A stretch of 61,810 nucleotides of DNA from Ignavibacteriales bacterium (GCA_003562775.1 PWTU01000474.1:1-61810), one strand, 5' to 3'. Positions 33,940-43,915 are shown, counted from the first letter of the stretch. The notes: generated by a model not told the origin, from the sequence alone. A program made the numbers and translations.

Positions 33940-34956
33940 ATGTTTGAAAAACGAACACATATCGCCCCGGAATTGCGCGGTGTGCATTGGTTAAACAGCA
34001 TGCCGCTGTCTATGCATACATTGAAAGGAAGTGTTGTAATATTATTTTTCTGGGATCAGACATGTATCCGGTCTCTCCGCTTGCTCGATTACGTTAAAGA
34101 ACTGCATAACCGGTACGAAGACGTCGGTCTTAGAGTAATCGGGGTTCATTCACCGGCTTTTGAGTTTGCAGGAAAATTGGAGTCGCTCGAACAATTAGTA
34201 TCGGAGTGTGAGATTACTTTCCCCGTTATTATGGATAACGATCGGGAAACACTCGAGTTATACCGGAATACTGAAACCCCGGCGATAGTAATCGTCGATC
34301 AGGAAGGAAATATCAGAGCACATTATTACGGAAGAGGGAAGCAGCAATCTGTCGAAAGGGATATTCAGGTTGTTTTACAGGATAGCGGTATAATTGATGC
34401 TCTACCGTTGCCGATTGAGGCGATACGTCTGGAGGAAATTCCCGGAGCGATTTGTTCACGCGAAACGCCGCAGGTATTTTTCGGCTATTTAAAAGGAAAT
34501 ATCGGCAATCAGGAAGGGTTTAACCCCGAGTCTGTGTTTGCATATGAAGATCCGGGATTTTATTTACCCGGCCGTTTTTATCTCGATGGAGTTTGGAAAA
34601 GCGGTCGCCGGGCAATGATTCTTGAACAGCTTACCTCTGATAAAGGGTATATGATCATACAATACGAAGGTCTCGAAGTGTATGCGTTGATCGGTCAGGA
34701 AGGCAGCGCAGTAAACCGGCTCGATATTTTACAGGACGACAAATACCTCACTGCAGAAAACAGGGGTGAAGATGTTCAGATCGATGAAGCCGGCAAGAGC
34801 TATGTCGATATAGACTCCCCCCGGCTGATTCACCTTGTAAAAAATCATGAATCTGCCGATTATACTCTGAAAATTTCCTCCCAAACCACCGGTGTTGCAA
34901 TGTACTCGCTCACATTTATGCCCGGTGTCGTTCCCGAACTAATCGGGAAAAATTGA
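33940..34956 (+). CDS. Thioredoxin-like (TlpA/DipZ-type) protein with CxxS motif
   Basis: A 338-residue protein. Residues 1-150 form a thioredoxin-like/redoxin fold (GSVVILFFWDQTCIRSLRLLDYV ... TETPAIVIVDQEGNIRAHYYG). The C-terminal half (RETPQVFFGYLKGNIG ... GRFYLDGVWKSG ... GVAMYSLTFMPG) matches the DipZ-like C-terminal beta-sandwich. The usual WxxxCxxC site has lost its second cysteine (C-I-R-S), so it cannot form the normal active-site disulfide and may act as a monothiol or peroxiredoxin-like protein. No signal peptide is seen, so it is probably cytoplasmic. Confidence 0.78.
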   Translation: MFEKRTHIAPELRGVHWLNSMPLSMHTLKGSVVILFFWDQTCIRSLRLLDYVKELHNRYEDVGLRVIGVHSPAFEFAGKLESLEQLVSECEITFPVIMDNDRETLELYRNTETPAIVIVDQEGNIRAHYYGRGKQQSVERDIQVVLQDSGIIDALPLPIEAIRLEEIPGAICSRETPQVFFGYLKGNIGNQEGFNPESVFAYEDPGFYLPGRFYLDGVWKSGRRAMILEQLTSDKGYMIIQYEGLEVYALIGQEGSAVNRLDILQDDKYLTAENRGEDVQIDEAGKSYVDIDSPRLIHLVKNHESADYTLKISSQTTGVAMYSLTFMPGVVPELIGKN

Positions 34957-35018
34957 TTCTTTTTATTCCCTTTATTATTTACAAATTCATACGTTTCATA
35001 TATTACATATAAGGAAGC

Positions 35019-38000
35019 ATGAAAAAAACTTTACAGAAGTTACAAACGATTTTGCACGAGCGTATTCTTGTGCTTGACGGCGCAATGGGTACGATGATAC
35101 AGAAGTATAAACTAAGCGAAAATGATTTTCGCGGCGATCGATTTCGAGATCACCCGGGCGAATTACAGGGAAACAACGATCTGCTCTCGCTTACACGACC
35201 CGATATTATCCGGGAAATCCACCGGGCATACCTTGATGCCGGCGCGGATATCATCGAAACGAATACCTTCAGCGCTACCTCGATCGCACAGGCAGATTAC
35301 AAGATGCAGGATCTTGCATACGAACTGAACCGCGAAGCGGCAAGGATCGCAAAGGAAGCAGCCGAAGAATACACTAACGAGAATCCGGACAAACCTCGTT
35401 ATGTTGCGGGTGCGCTCGGACCGACCAACAAAACGGCTTCGCTCTCCCCGGATGTCAATAATCCCGGCTATCGTGCGGTTACATTCGATGACCTTGCATC
35501 CGCATATGGCGAGCAGGCGCGCGGCTTGATAGAAGGAGGAGCAGATATACTGCTTGTCGAAACGGTTTTTGATACGCTGAACTGTAAAGCGGCCTTGTTT
35601 GCAATCCAGGAACTGGGCGAAGAAATCAATCGCGACATCCCCATTATGGTATCCGGGACGATTGTCGATCAAAGCGGTAGAACGCTTTCCGGTCAAACAG
35701 TCGAAGCATTCTGGATATCAATTGCACATACAAAAAATCTATTGAGCGTCGGGTTGAACTGTGCGCTCGGTGCTAAACAAATGCGCCCCTTCATCGAGGA
35801 TCTTTCAAAAACCGCGACATCTTTCATCAGTGTATATCCAAACGCAGGGTTGCCGGATGAGTTCGGTGAATATAATGAAACTCCCCTAACGATGGCAGAG
35901 TTGCTGGACGATTTCGGAGAACACGGCTTTTATAATATTGTCGGCGGCTGTTGCGGTACAACGGCGGAACATATAAAGAAAATTGCAGAACTTGCCGCGA
36001 AACATCAACCCCGGAAAATTCCCGAACTGAAACCATATCTCCGTTTAAGCGGACTCGAACCGTTGATCGTGCGTCCGGAAACCAACTTTGTCAATGTCGG
36101 CGAACGCACCAACGTTACCGGTTCGAGAAAATTTGCACGACTCATAAAAGAGGAGAATTACGAAGAGGGACTGTCCATTGCTAAAGACCAGGTGGAAGGC
36201 GGTGCACAAATTCTCGATGTAAATATGGATGAGGGAATGCTCGAATCCGAAGAGGTGATGACAAAATTCCTTAACCTCATGGCCTCCGAGCCGGATATCG
36301 CGAAGCTTCCGATCATGGTCGATTCGTCAAAATGGTCGGTGCTCGAGGCCGGTTTGAAATGTTTGCAGGGGAGAGGCGTTGTTAACTCGATAAGCTTGAA
36401 AGAGGGTGAGAAGGTATTCAAGGAACAGGCGAAGAAAATTCTGCGCTACGGTGCATCGGTAATCGTCATGGCATTCGATGAAGAAGGACAGGCGGATTCG
36501 TATGAACGCCGTATTCAGATCTGCGAACGCGCATACAGAATTTTAACCGAGGACGTCGGTTTTTCGCCGCAGGATATTATCTTCGATCCGAATATCCTTA
36601 CCGTCGCAACGGGTATGGAAGAGCATAACAATTATGCAGTCGATTACATCAAAGCGACGAAGTGGATAAAAGAAAATCTCCCCCTTGCAAAAGTAAGCGG
36701 CGGGGTGAGCAATATATCTTTCTCCTTCCGTGGCAATGATACGGTGCGCGAAGCAATGCATGCCGCATTTCTCTATCACGCCATTAAAGCGGGTATGGAT
36801 ATGGGTATCGTGAATGCCGGACAACTTGAAGTATATGAAGAGATCCCGAAAGATCTGCTTGAGTATGTGGAAGACGTTCTGCTCAACCGGCGCGAAGATG
36901 CGACCGAACGTTTGATTGAGTTCGCAGAAAAGGTAAAACAAAAAGATAAAGGTCCGGGAAAGAAAGACGAGTGGCGCGAAGGAAGCGTCGAAGAACGGCT
37001 GAAACACGCACTTGTCAAAGGGATCGTAACGCATATCGAAGAAGATACGGAGGAGGCACGGCAGAAATACGAAAAGCCGCTCGAAGTGATCGAAGGACCC
37101 TTGATGGATGGTATGAATGTGGTCGGTGATCTGTTCGGATCGGGTAAAATGTTCCTGCCGCAGGTAGTGAAAAGCGCGCGTGTAATGAAAAAAGCAGTTG
37201 CATATCTTATCCCGTACCTCGAAGAGGAAAAGAGAAGAGCTAAGGATACAAGTGAGAAAGGGAAAGTCCTCCTCGCGACGGTAAAAGGCGACGTTCACGA
37301 TATCGGTAAAAATATTGTCGGTGTCGTGCTTGGATGTAACAACTACGACGTCGTCGACCTCGGCGTGATGGTCCCGGCGGATAAGATCCTCGATACCGCG
37401 GAGAAAGAAAAAGCGGATATTATCGGGTTGAGCGGTTTGATCACGCCGTCGCTTGATGAGATGGTGCACGTTGCGAAAAAGATGGAGGAGCGCGGAATGG
37501 GTAAGCCGCTGCTCATCGGCGGTGCGACTACCTCGAAGATACATACGGCGGTAAAGATAGCACCGGCATATTCGGGTTCCACCATTCACGTGCTCGATGC
37601 ATCACAGAGTGTACCTGTTGTGGGGAATCTGCTCAATAAAAAAATGCGGGACGAGTACATTCAAAAGAGGAAGAGTGAATACGAGAAAATTCGCGACGAT
37701 CACGGCAAAAGAAAAACGCAGAAAAAATATATCGAACTGAAAGAGGCGCGAAGACGTAAACCTCAAATAGGTTGGAAAGACGGCGTCATCAAAAAACCGA
37801 ACAAGCCCGGCGTGACGGTATTGAATGATTACGATCTCAATGTGCTGCGCAAGTATATCGATTGGACGCCGTTCTTCAAAACATGGGAGATGCGCGGGAA
37901 ATATCCCGACATATTCGAAAACCCCGATGTGGGCAAAGAGGCAAAGAAGTTGTACGACGATGCACAGATGATGTTGAAGAAAATTATCGAAGAGCAGTTG

Positions 38001-38717
38001 CTGCAGGCAAACGGCGTATTGGGATTGTTTCCCGCCAACAGCGTCGATAACGAGGATATCGAAATTTATACCGACGACGACAGAAAACGAGTTCTCACTA
38101 CATTGCATACGCTGCGTCAACAAACGGAGAGGTCGAATAATCAACCTAATCTCGCACTTGCGGATTTCATTGCGCCGCGTGAGAGCGGAATAAAAGATTA
38201 CATCGGTGCGTTTGCGGTAACGGCAGGTCAGGGCGCCGACAAACTGGTCAAGCAATACGAAGCGGACCACGATGATTATAATAGTATCATGGTGAAAGCG
38301 TTGGCTGACCGGCTGGCAGAAGCGTTCGCAGAACATCTTCACGAGCGCGTGCGGAAAGAGTTCTGGGGATACAGCGAAGATGAAAAGCTGATAAACGAAG
38401 AGTTGATTAAAGAGAAGTACATCGGTATTCGTCCCGCAGCGGGTTATCCCGCACAGCCGGATCATACAGAGAAGCCGACCATCTTCAAGCTGCTTGATGT
38501 TGAAAAGAACGCCGGCATCACGTTGACCGAAACATATGCAATGACCCCCCCCGCGTCGGTGAGCGGTCTGTACTTTGCACACCCCGAGTCGAAATACTTC
38601 AATGTAGGAAAGATCGGCAAAGATCAGGTGCTCGATTATCACAAACGAAAAGGGATGAGCATCGAGGAAACCGAGCGCTGGCTCAGGCCGATATTAAATT
38701 ATGATGAGGGCGATTGA
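35019..38717 (+). CDS. metH: Cobalamin-dependent methionine synthase
   Basis: A 1232-residue full-length MetH that transfers methyl from methyltetrahydrofolate to homocysteine. Domains in order: the homocysteine domain with zinc ligands in GLNCALGA and [10 protein letters not shown] (residues 1-330); the folate domain from [19 protein letters not shown] (about 350-620); the B12 domain with the DxHxxG motif in [21 protein letters not shown] (about 680-890); and the reactivation domain with [12 protein letters not shown] near 1140. AAGGAAG lies upstream of the ATG. No cobalamin or SAM riboswitch is apparent in the 62-base leader. Confidence 0.97.
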   Translation: MKKTLQKLQTILHERILVLDGAMGTMIQKYKLSENDFRGDRFRDHPGELQGNNDLLSLTRPDIIREIHRAYLDAGADIIETNTFSATSIAQADYKMQDLAYELNREAARIAKEAAEEYTNENPDKPRYVAGALGPTNKTASLSPDVNNPGYRAVTFDDLASAYGEQARGLIEGGADILLVETVFDTLNCKAALFAIQELGEEINRDIPIMVSGTIVDQSGRTLSGQTVEAFWISIAHTKNLLSVGLNCALGAKQMRPFIEDLSKTATSFISVYPNAGLPDEFGEYNETPLTMAELLDDFGEHGFYNIVGGCCGTTAEHIKKIAELAAKHQPRKIPELKPYLRLSGLEPLIVRPETNFVNVGERTNVTGSRKFARLIKEENYEEGLSIAKDQVEGGAQILDVNMDEGMLESEEVMTKFLNLMASEPDIAKLPIMVDSSKWSVLEAGLKCLQGRGVVNSISLKEGEKVFKEQAKKILRYGASVIVMAFDEEGQADSYERRIQICERAYRILTEDVGFSPQDIIFDPNILTVATGMEEHNNYAVDYIKATKWIKENLPLAKVSGGVSNISFSFRGNDTVREAMHAAFLYHAIKAGMDMGIVNAGQLEVYEEIPKDLLEYVEDVLLNRREDATERLIEFAEKVKQKDKGPGKKDEWREGSVEERLKHALVKGIVTHIEEDTEEARQKYEKPLEVIEGPLMDGMNVVGDLFGSGKMFLPQVVKSARVMKKAVAYLIPYLEEEKRRAKDTSEKGKVLLATVKGDVHDIGKNIVGVVLGCNNYDVVDLGVMVPADKILDTAEKEKADIIGLSGLITPSLDEMVHVAKKMEERGMGKPLLIGGATTSKIHTAVKIAPAYSGSTIHVLDASQSVPVVGNLLNKKMRDEYIQKRKSEYEKIRDDHGKRKTQKKYIELKEARRRKPQIGWKDGVIKKPNKPGVTVLNDYDLNVLRKYIDWTPFFKTWEMRGKYPDIFENPDVGKEAKKLYDDAQMMLKKIIEEQLLQANGVLGLFPANSVDNEDIEIYTDDDRKRVLTTLHTLRQQTERSNNQPNLALADFIAPRESGIKDYIGAFAVTAGQGADKLVKQYEADHDDYNSIMVKALADRLAEAFAEHLHERVRKEFWGYSEDEKLINEELIKEKYIGIRPAAGYPAQPDHTEKPTIFKLLDVEKNAGITLTETYAMTPPASVSGLYFAHPESKYFNVGKIGKDQVLDYHKRKGMSIEETERWLRPILNYDEGD

Positions 38718-38765
38718 TCGATATTTGATAATGCAAAATTATTTTGCTTGGGTTGTTCGTTATTT

Positions 38766-39137
38766 ATGAATACAGAAAAATTCCTTGAAGGCATCCGGCT
38801 TTTTAATGAAGGAAAATTTTTCGAATGTCACGATCTATTTGAGGAAATCTGGATGAGTGAGGAGGGATCGGATGCGGAATTCTTCCGGGCGTTGATTCAT
38901 TGCGCGGTCGGATGCTATCACCTGAGAAATGGAAATTACCGTGGTGCAAAGAGTCAGTTGATTAAAGGAATCCGTAAACTTCAACCGTATGAACCGGAAC
39001 ATCACGGTCTTCGCATATCACGATTTTTACATTTCTTCCATGATGTGGTTCTGGATATTGAACGGGCGGAGCAGGGACAGATTAAACCTGAGGATATACG
39101 GGAGGTGCCGTTAATGGAGACCAACAATACAATCTGA
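38766..39137 (+). CDS. DUF309 family protein
   Basis: A 123-residue helical protein. LFNEGKFFECHDLFEEIWMSEEG and ALIHCAVGCYHLRNGNYRGAKSQL are the DUF309 signature. These proteins have unknown function and are conserved across bacteria. ATG 38766 is preferred because the family normally begins there. An upstream in-frame start at 38748 gives an unlikely Gly-Cys-Ser prefix. Confidence 0.85.
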   Translation: MNTEKFLEGIRLFNEGKFFECHDLFEEIWMSEEGSDAEFFRALIHCAVGCYHLRNGNYRGAKSQLIKGIRKLQPYEPEHHGLRISRFLHFFHDVVLDIERAEQGQIKPEDIREVPLMETNNTI

Positions 39138-39196
39138 ATTGTGAGTATGAATCTTTTTTTGCCTTCAATGCATCTAATCTTATTCGGTGATATAGT

Positions 39197-40132
39197 ATGC
39201 AGTCGCTCACGAAAACCATAAAACAAAAAGCGAATGAACTTGGATTTGAGCACACGGGAGTTTCGCCGGCGGCGAAACTCACTGATGAAGAAATTCACCT
39301 GGCGGAGTGGCTCTCCCGCGGCTACCATGCGACTATGTACTGGATGGCACGGAATCGGGATCGCCGCACCGATCCGCAAAAAATAGTACCCGGCGCACAA
39401 TCGGTAATATCCGTAGGGCTGAACTATTATACGCCGCACGAGATTTCCGATCGTCCGGAACGCGGAAAAATTTCCCGGTATGCGTGGGGTGACGATTATC
39501 ACGATATAGTGGGTGAACGGTTGAAATTGCTGTGGGAATTTATCAAAACGCTCGAACCCGCTGCAGAGGGAAGATATTATGTAGATACCGGACCCGTGAT
39601 GGATAAGGTGTGGGCGGAGCGTGCAGGTATCGGTTGGATCGGCAAACATACAAACCTGATCTCGCGTGAATACGGCTCCTGGCTGTTTCTCGGCGAGATC
39701 ATCACGACGCTCGAGCTTGAATACGACATCCCGACGCAGGATTATTGCGGAACGTGCAGACGATGCATCGATGCTTGTCCGACGGAGGCGATTGTCGATG
39801 AATATGTTTTGGACTCGAACAAATGTCTTTCGTATATTACAATTGAACATCGCGATCAGTATCCCGACTTTATAAAACCGAATACCGACCGTTGGATATT
39901 CGGATGCGACATTTGTCAGGATGTTTGCCCGTGGAATATAAAATTTTCCAGGCCAACGGCAGTCGAAGGGTTTGAGCCACGACCGGAGAATCTTAATCCG
40001 TTGCTCATAGATATTGTAGAGATGACGCAGGAAGATTTCAGCCGGCGATTCCGGAAAAGCCCGGTAAAAAGAACGAAGCTGTCGGGATTGAAAAGAAATG
40101 CGCGTGCGGTGATGGAGGGGCGTGCAGTATGA
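39197..40132 (+). CDS. queG: Epoxyqueuosine reductase
   Basis: A 311-residue cobalamin-dependent enzyme that makes the final step of queuosine synthesis in tRNA. The cluster motif CGTCRRCIDACPTEAI is followed by GCDICQDVCPWN, the two [4Fe-4S] clusters. The N-terminal half carries SVGLNYYTPH, ISRYAWGDDYH and GIGWIGKHTNLISREYGSW, typical of QueG. A third B12-using enzyme with metH and the mutase, it implies a cobalamin supply. It begins 59 bases after the DUF309 gene. Confidence 0.94.
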   Translation: MQSLTKTIKQKANELGFEHTGVSPAAKLTDEEIHLAEWLSRGYHATMYWMARNRDRRTDPQKIVPGAQSVISVGLNYYTPHEISDRPERGKISRYAWGDDYHDIVGERLKLLWEFIKTLEPAAEGRYYVDTGPVMDKVWAERAGIGWIGKHTNLISREYGSWLFLGEIITTLELEYDIPTQDYCGTCRRCIDACPTEAIVDEYVLDSNKCLSYITIEHRDQYPDFIKPNTDRWIFGCDICQDVCPWNIKFSRPTAVEGFEPRPENLNPLLIDIVEMTQEDFSRRFRKSPVKRTKLSGLKRNARAVMEGRAV

Positions 40133-40161
40133 TTGATGTTTTATAACTTGATATATAGGGT

Positions 40162-40320
40162 TAAAATCCTAAGCACTAATTTTCTAAATCCTAAACAAAT
40201 CCAAAATTCAAATGACCGAATGCACAAAATTTCTGAAGCCTGCGTTTATTTTGAAAATTTGTATTTAGAATATTTGAAATTGTTTAGGTTTTAGGTAATT
40301 AGGATTTAGAGCACTTAATA
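40162..40320. repeat. MITE-like imperfect palindrome upstream of trxB
   Basis: About 50-base inverted arms face each other. The left arm around 40162-40212 includes AAATCCTAA and CTAAATCCTAAACAA. The right arm around 40272-40320 includes TTGTTTAGG, TTTTAGG and TTAGGATTTAG. The centre is AT-rich with no frame. It makes up nearly all of the 206-base gap between queG and trxB and would fold into a long imperfect hairpin in RNA. It looks like a small non-autonomous repeat, though no second copy occurs in this window. Confidence 0.6.
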
Positions 40321-40338
40321 GATAAAAAGGAGTAATAA

Positions 40339-41286
40339 ATGTCACAAAATAAACACTCAAAAGTAATTATTATCGGTTCCGGTCCGGCAGGGTTTACCGC
40401 TGCAATATATGCGGCGCGTGCAAATCTCAATCCGATATTATTTGAAGGAAATCAGCCGGGCGGACAGTTAACCATTACAACCGACGTTGAGAATTATCCC
40501 GGATTTCCCGACGGAGTACTCGGTCCGGATATGATGGATATGTTTAGAAAACAAGCGCAGCGTTTCGGTACCCGCTGCATTTTTAAAGAAATAACAAAAG
40601 TTGATTTTTCGAAACGGCCCTTTACGCTTGAAGCCGACGGTGAAACGTACACTGCGGATTCGGTAATAATTTCAACCGGTGCTTCGGCGCGTTTACTTGA
40701 TTTGCCCAACCGTGATAAGTATATGGGGTACGGGATATCGGCCTGTGCAACGTGTGACGGATTTTTCTTTAAAGAACAGGAAGTTGCAGTTGTCGGCGGC
40801 GGCGATAGTGCAATGGAAGAAGCAACCTTCCTGACCAAGTTTGCAAAAAAGGTTACCGTCATTCACCGACGGGATGAATTGCGTGCTTCAAAGATTATGC
40901 AGGAGCGGGCATTTAAAAATCCGAATATCGATTTTTTATGGAACACGACGATTATCGATGTTGACGGAGAACAAAAAAACGGTCATCCCGCATTGACCAG
41001 GGTGAAGTTAAAAGATAATAAAACCGGGAAAGAATTCGAGAAGCCATTTACTGGTTTGTTCTTTGCAATCGGTCATATTCCCAATACACAAATATTCAAA
41101 GATTGGCTCGATATGGATAAAAACGGTTATATCATAACCCAACCGAAAAGTACCAAAACCAACATTCCGGGTGTATTCGCCAGCGGCGACGCACAGGATA
41201 GTTACTACCGTCAGGCGGTAACGGCGGCCGGCACCGGATGTATGGCGGCGATCGATGCAGAGCGTTTTCTTGAGTCACAGGATTAG
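40339..41286 (+). CDS. trxB: Thioredoxin-disulfide reductase
   Basis: A 315-residue FAD/NADPH flavoenzyme that reduces thioredoxin. Marks are VIIIGSGPAGFTAAIYAARA (FAD), the redox-active pair CATC in SACATCDGFFF, VVGGGDSAMEEATFL (NADPH), HRRDELRAS and the C-terminal GVFASGDAQDSYYRQAVTAAGTGC. The ribosome-binding site AAAAGGAG precedes the ATG. Its leader contains the arm of the palindromic repeat described just upstream. Confidence 0.95.
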   Translation: MSQNKHSKVIIIGSGPAGFTAAIYAARANLNPILFEGNQPGGQLTITTDVENYPGFPDGVLGPDMMDMFRKQAQRFGTRCIFKEITKVDFSKRPFTLEADGETYTADSVIISTGASARLLDLPNRDKYMGYGISACATCDGFFFKEQEVAVVGGGDSAMEEATFLTKFAKKVTVIHRRDELRASKIMQERAFKNPNIDFLWNTTIIDVDGEQKNGHPALTRVKLKDNKTGKEFEKPFTGLFFAIGHIPNTQIFKDWLDMDKNGYIITQPKSTKTNIPGVFASGDAQDSYYRQAVTAAGTGCMAAIDAERFLESQD

Positions 41287-41297
41287 ATGCCTCAAAT

Positions 41298-41326
41298 TTG
41301 ACATTGTAAAAAACTTTTCTTATAAT
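41298..41326 (+). promoter_or_regulatory. Consensus sigma-70 promoter of sppA
   Basis: TTGACA (41298-41303), exactly 17 bases, then TATAAT (41321-41326): a perfect match to both consensus boxes. It lies 40 bases before the sppA ATG and shows that the organism uses a housekeeping sigma with canonical recognition, useful for judging weaker candidates in this window. Confidence 0.85.
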
Positions 41327-41365
41327 TTATTGTTTATCAATAAGTTACAGGGAGCTCTGTAAAGC

Positions 41366-42277
41366 ATGGCTTTGTCAAGATCTGGTAAATGGGCGCTCGG
41401 TATACTGGGCGTACTTTTTATATTATTTATATTTTTCTGGGTTTTAATACTTGTTTTCCTGTCAACAACGGACGATTCGATGCGGATCGGAAGGGGAAAT
41501 AATGTGGCAGTCGTTGAAATTGACGGTATAATCGTAGATGCCGGGAATGTTGTACGACAGATTAAGAAGTATCGTGATAATCGAAATGTAAATGCGATTT
41601 TACTCAGAGTTGATTCTCCGGGCGGCGGCGTTGCCGCAAGCCAGGAAATCTATGAGGAAGTAAAAAAGACCGTCGAAAATGGAAAACCGGTCGTTGTGTC
41701 GATGGGCGCCGTTGCTGCAAGCGGTGGATATTATGTTTCCCTGCCTGCCTCGTCTATAGTTGCAAATCCCGGCACCATTACCGGAAGCATTGGTGTTATA
41801 TCGCAGTTCTTCCACCTTGATGAATTGTTCGATAAAGTCGGCGTCGACGTTACTATAATAAAAAGCGGCCGGTATAAAGACGCCGGCTCTATGTATCGTG
41901 ATATGGAGGAATTTGAAAGAGCGTACTGGCAGGAACTAATGGATGATGTTTATTTGCAATTCATTTCTGCGGTTGCTGAAGCGCGCAATTTCGATATCGA
42001 CAAAACGCTCGAACTTGCCGAAGGGAAAATCTATACCGGGCGACAGGCGTATGAACTCGGTTTGATAGATACCCTCGGAACGTATGAAGATGCTGTCCGT
42101 ATCGCAGCAGCCCTGAGCGGAATAGATGACGATCCGGATATAATTAAAGAACGACCCCGTCGAACATTTTGGGATTCGTTTTTTCTGTCGGTGCTCGGTA
42201 ATTATTCCGACATAAAAGAAAAGTATCTACATCTACCTGCGGTGCAATATAGAATGCCCGAACCAAACATTAAGTAA
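41366..42277 (+). CDS. sppA: Signal peptide peptidase SppA (short form)
   Basis: A 303-residue S49 membrane peptidase that digests cleaved signal peptides. One N-terminal membrane helix (about residues 10-35) is followed by the protease domain. The catalytic serine is in GAVAASGGYYVSL and the lysine in IKSGRYKDAGSMYRDM. RVDSPGGGVAASQEIYEEV is the conserved substrate block. The length fits the single-domain 36-kDa type rather than the duplicated E. coli form. A consensus promoter lies just upstream. Confidence 0.93.
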   Translation: MALSRSGKWALGILGVLFILFIFFWVLILVFLSTTDDSMRIGRGNNVAVVEIDGIIVDAGNVVRQIKKYRDNRNVNAILLRVDSPGGGVAASQEIYEEVKKTVENGKPVVVSMGAVAASGGYYVSLPASSIVANPGTITGSIGVISQFFHLDELFDKVGVDVTIIKSGRYKDAGSMYRDMEEFERAYWQELMDDVYLQFISAVAEARNFDIDKTLELAEGKIYTGRQAYELGLIDTLGTYEDAVRIAAALSGIDDDPDIIKERPRRTFWDSFFLSVLGNYSDIKEKYLHLPAVQYRMPEPNIK

Positions 42278-42299
42278 ATTACGAAAAGGAGTTACGACA

Positions 42300-42608
42300 T
42301 TGACTAAAGCAGATATCGTTGATCATATAGCATCCGCTACCGGCTTGACGAAGGTTGAAACGGAAGCTGTAGTGGACGGATTTATTTCGACGGTGATCGA
42401 AGCATTGCGTGAAGGAAACAATATAGAGATTCGTGGGTTCGGTAGCTTCAAGGTAAAGAAACGCAAAAGCCGGATTGCCCGTAATCCGAGAACGGGCGAA
42501 CAGGTAATCGTTGATGAACACTATGTTCCGATATTTAAAGTTTCAAAGGATCTCAAGAATGCCGTCGACGAGAATATGAAAAGGAAGGAGCACGCTAACG
42601 CGTTATGA
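42300..42608 (+). CDS. HU/IHF-family DNA-binding protein
   Basis: A 102-residue nucleoid protein. It begins MTKADIVDHIASATGLTK, and carries the DNA-binding arm GFGSFKVKKRKSRIARNPRTGEQV. The start is TTG 42300 with AAGGAGTT about 9 bases upstream. The C-terminus has about 10 extra basic residues beyond the usual length. IHF or HU cannot be separated by eye. It is the second gene of the sppA transcript. Confidence 0.93.
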   Translation: MTKADIVDHIASATGLTKVETEAVVDGFISTVIEALREGNNIEIRGFGSFKVKKRKSRIARNPRTGEQVIVDEHYVPIFKVSKDLKNAVDENMKRKEHANAL

Positions 42609-42639
42609 TTGGATATGTTTTAGGTGTCGGGGGGATGAA

Positions 42640-43527
42640 ATGAAACCGAAATTAGTATGTGCTGCATGTGCAGCCGAAATTGAGAAAGATGATAAGTTTT
42701 GTGCATCGTGCGGCGCAACAATTGAATGGGACGAAGATGTTCGGGAGACTACCGGAAAACAAATACCCGAGAAAAACGTAGAGAAACAAACGGAGGCAAA
42801 AGAAATACTCTGTGATGTGTGCGGGTTTAATAATGAACCAACCGCACAATTTTGTGAAAGCTGCGGTGCACGTCTTGAAGGAGGTCAAATTCCTGCTCCG
42901 AAAAAATCAACAGACGATAAACCTGCCGTTAAACAAAAATCTCATAAAAAGAAACGTAAACAACAACCGACGCCTGTATCGTCCGGAAAAATTATGTCGA
43001 TAGCCGCGGCGGTAATTTTGTTGGGTTTTGCGCTGTATATTTTTGTTATTGATAGGGATGCTTCACATACCCACGACCATCCTGCCGGTTTGGGGGGAGG
43101 TGAGATGGAACACGCAATTATGCAGGAAATCGAGCGCCTTGAACATGAACTTGATCACCACGATCCGGATAACGAGCAGGCAATGCTTCGTTTGGCAAAC
43201 TTATATCATGATATACAGCGTTTCGATAATGCAATCGGGTATTACAATCAATACATAGAAAGAAACCCGGATAACCCCGATGTACGGGTCGATCTCGGTA
43301 TCTGTTACTTCGAAGCCGGACAACCCGACCGGGCATTGGAGACCGTTGAGAGGGTGACCAGCGATTTTCCGGAACATCAGCTTGCCGCATTCAACCTCGG
43401 TATTATATATCTGAATTTGGGAGAGGTAGAACCGGCAAACCGCTTTTTCGAACGAGCGTATGAGATCAATCCCGATAATGAAACGGGGCAGCGCGCCCGG
43501 CGTATTATAGACGAGCATACATTTTAA
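42640..43527 (+). CDS. Double zinc-ribbon, membrane-anchored TPR protein
   Basis: A 295-residue protein. Two zinc ribbons lie at the N-terminus (CAACAAEIEKDDKFCASCG and CDVCGFNNEPTAQFCESCG). A basic linker, one membrane helix (SIAAAVILLGFALYIFVID, near residue 130) and a periplasmic or external region follow, with three to four TPR repeats (ANLYHDIQRFDNAIGYYNQYI, DLGICYFEAGQPDRALETV, LGIIYLNLGEVEPANRFFERA). Function is unknown, and the architecture suggests a scaffold. It sits in an operon with HU and the tiny basic protein that follows. Confidence 0.8.
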   Translation: MKPKLVCAACAAEIEKDDKFCASCGATIEWDEDVRETTGKQIPEKNVEKQTEAKEILCDVCGFNNEPTAQFCESCGARLEGGQIPAPKKSTDDKPAVKQKSHKKKRKQQPTPVSSGKIMSIAAAVILLGFALYIFVIDRDASHTHDHPAGLGGGEMEHAIMQEIERLEHELDHHDPDNEQAMLRLANLYHDIQRFDNAIGYYNQYIERNPDNPDVRVDLGICYFEAGQPDRALETVERVTSDFPEHQLAAFNLGIIYLNLGEVEPANRFFERAYEINPDNETGQRARRIIDEHTF

Positions 43528-43569
43528 TAATTTCTGTAAACAACAAGTAAAAAATATAGGAGAAACTCT

Positions 43570-43662
43570 ATGCCCAGCGGCAAAAAACGCCTGCGGAAGA
43601 AGATGGCGACTCACAAACGCAAGAAAAGACGGAAGAGAGATCGCCATAAGAAGAAGAAATAA
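43570..43662 (+). CDS. Tiny basic COX24/bS22-like ribosomal-type protein (30 aa)
   Basis: A 30-residue protein, MPSGKKRLRKKMATHKRKKR followed by a basic tail. It has 18 Lys or Arg, three His at most, and no acidic residue except one Asp. This matches the AURKAIP1/COX24-domain small proteins widespread in Bacteroidota and relatives, related to mitochondrial mS38 and mycobacterial bS22, which bind the small ribosomal subunit near the decoding centre. AGGAG lies 7 bases before the ATG and a strong terminator follows, so it is a real gene despite its size. A ribosomal role here is inferred from homology. Confidence 0.88.
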   Translation: MPSGKKRLRKKMATHKRKKRRKRDRHKKKK

Positions 43663-43677
43663 TTAATTACGCAGTGT

Positions 43678-43720
43678 GGAGTTGTCCGTGATCGATAACA
43701 ATGTTTCGGACAACTCCTTT
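43678..43720 (+). terminator. Intrinsic terminator after the 30-aa gene
   Basis: An 11-bp perfect stem, GGAGTTGTCCG (43678-43688) with CGGACAACTCC (43707-43717), an 18-base loop, then TTTATTT. It ends the sppA-HU-TPR-tiny-gene transcript. Confidence 0.88.
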
Positions 43721-43915
43721 ATTTACCCTCTTCTTTGTCTTGATTTTTGTGGTTTTTTTTATTTTTTTATATGTATATGCCTGTTGCTCTCATAGTTCGT
43801 CCCGACCTGTTCCGGCGGGAATGAAACGGGACGGTACGAAGGATGGAAGTAAGGGGCAAAAAATTAAAACGTGCTAAATTAATATTTGCCGCATTTTAAG
43901 AAAGGATGGTGTACT

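Noticed and set aside
34957-35018. Cobalamin or SAM riboswitch ahead of metH (and ahead of the mutase gene at 10061-10091)
   Set aside because: The leaders are only 62 and about 31 bases long, too short to hold either riboswitch, and no conserved motif is visible.
36543-37589. Long minus-strand open frame of 348 codons antisense to metH (and another of 346 codons at 37602-38642)
   Set aside because: They are antisense shadows of metH: the composition is His/Arg/Phe-rich with no recognisable domain, no ribosome-binding site, and the plus strand is a full-length, well-conserved MetH.
43798-43833. Inverted repeat CGTCCCG...CGGGACG between the tiny basic gene and the YtxH gene
   Set aside because: A 7-bp pair with a 22-base spacer and no T-run or known motif. 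It may be structural, but it is unsupported as a specific feature. The rest of this gap is T-rich with no gene.
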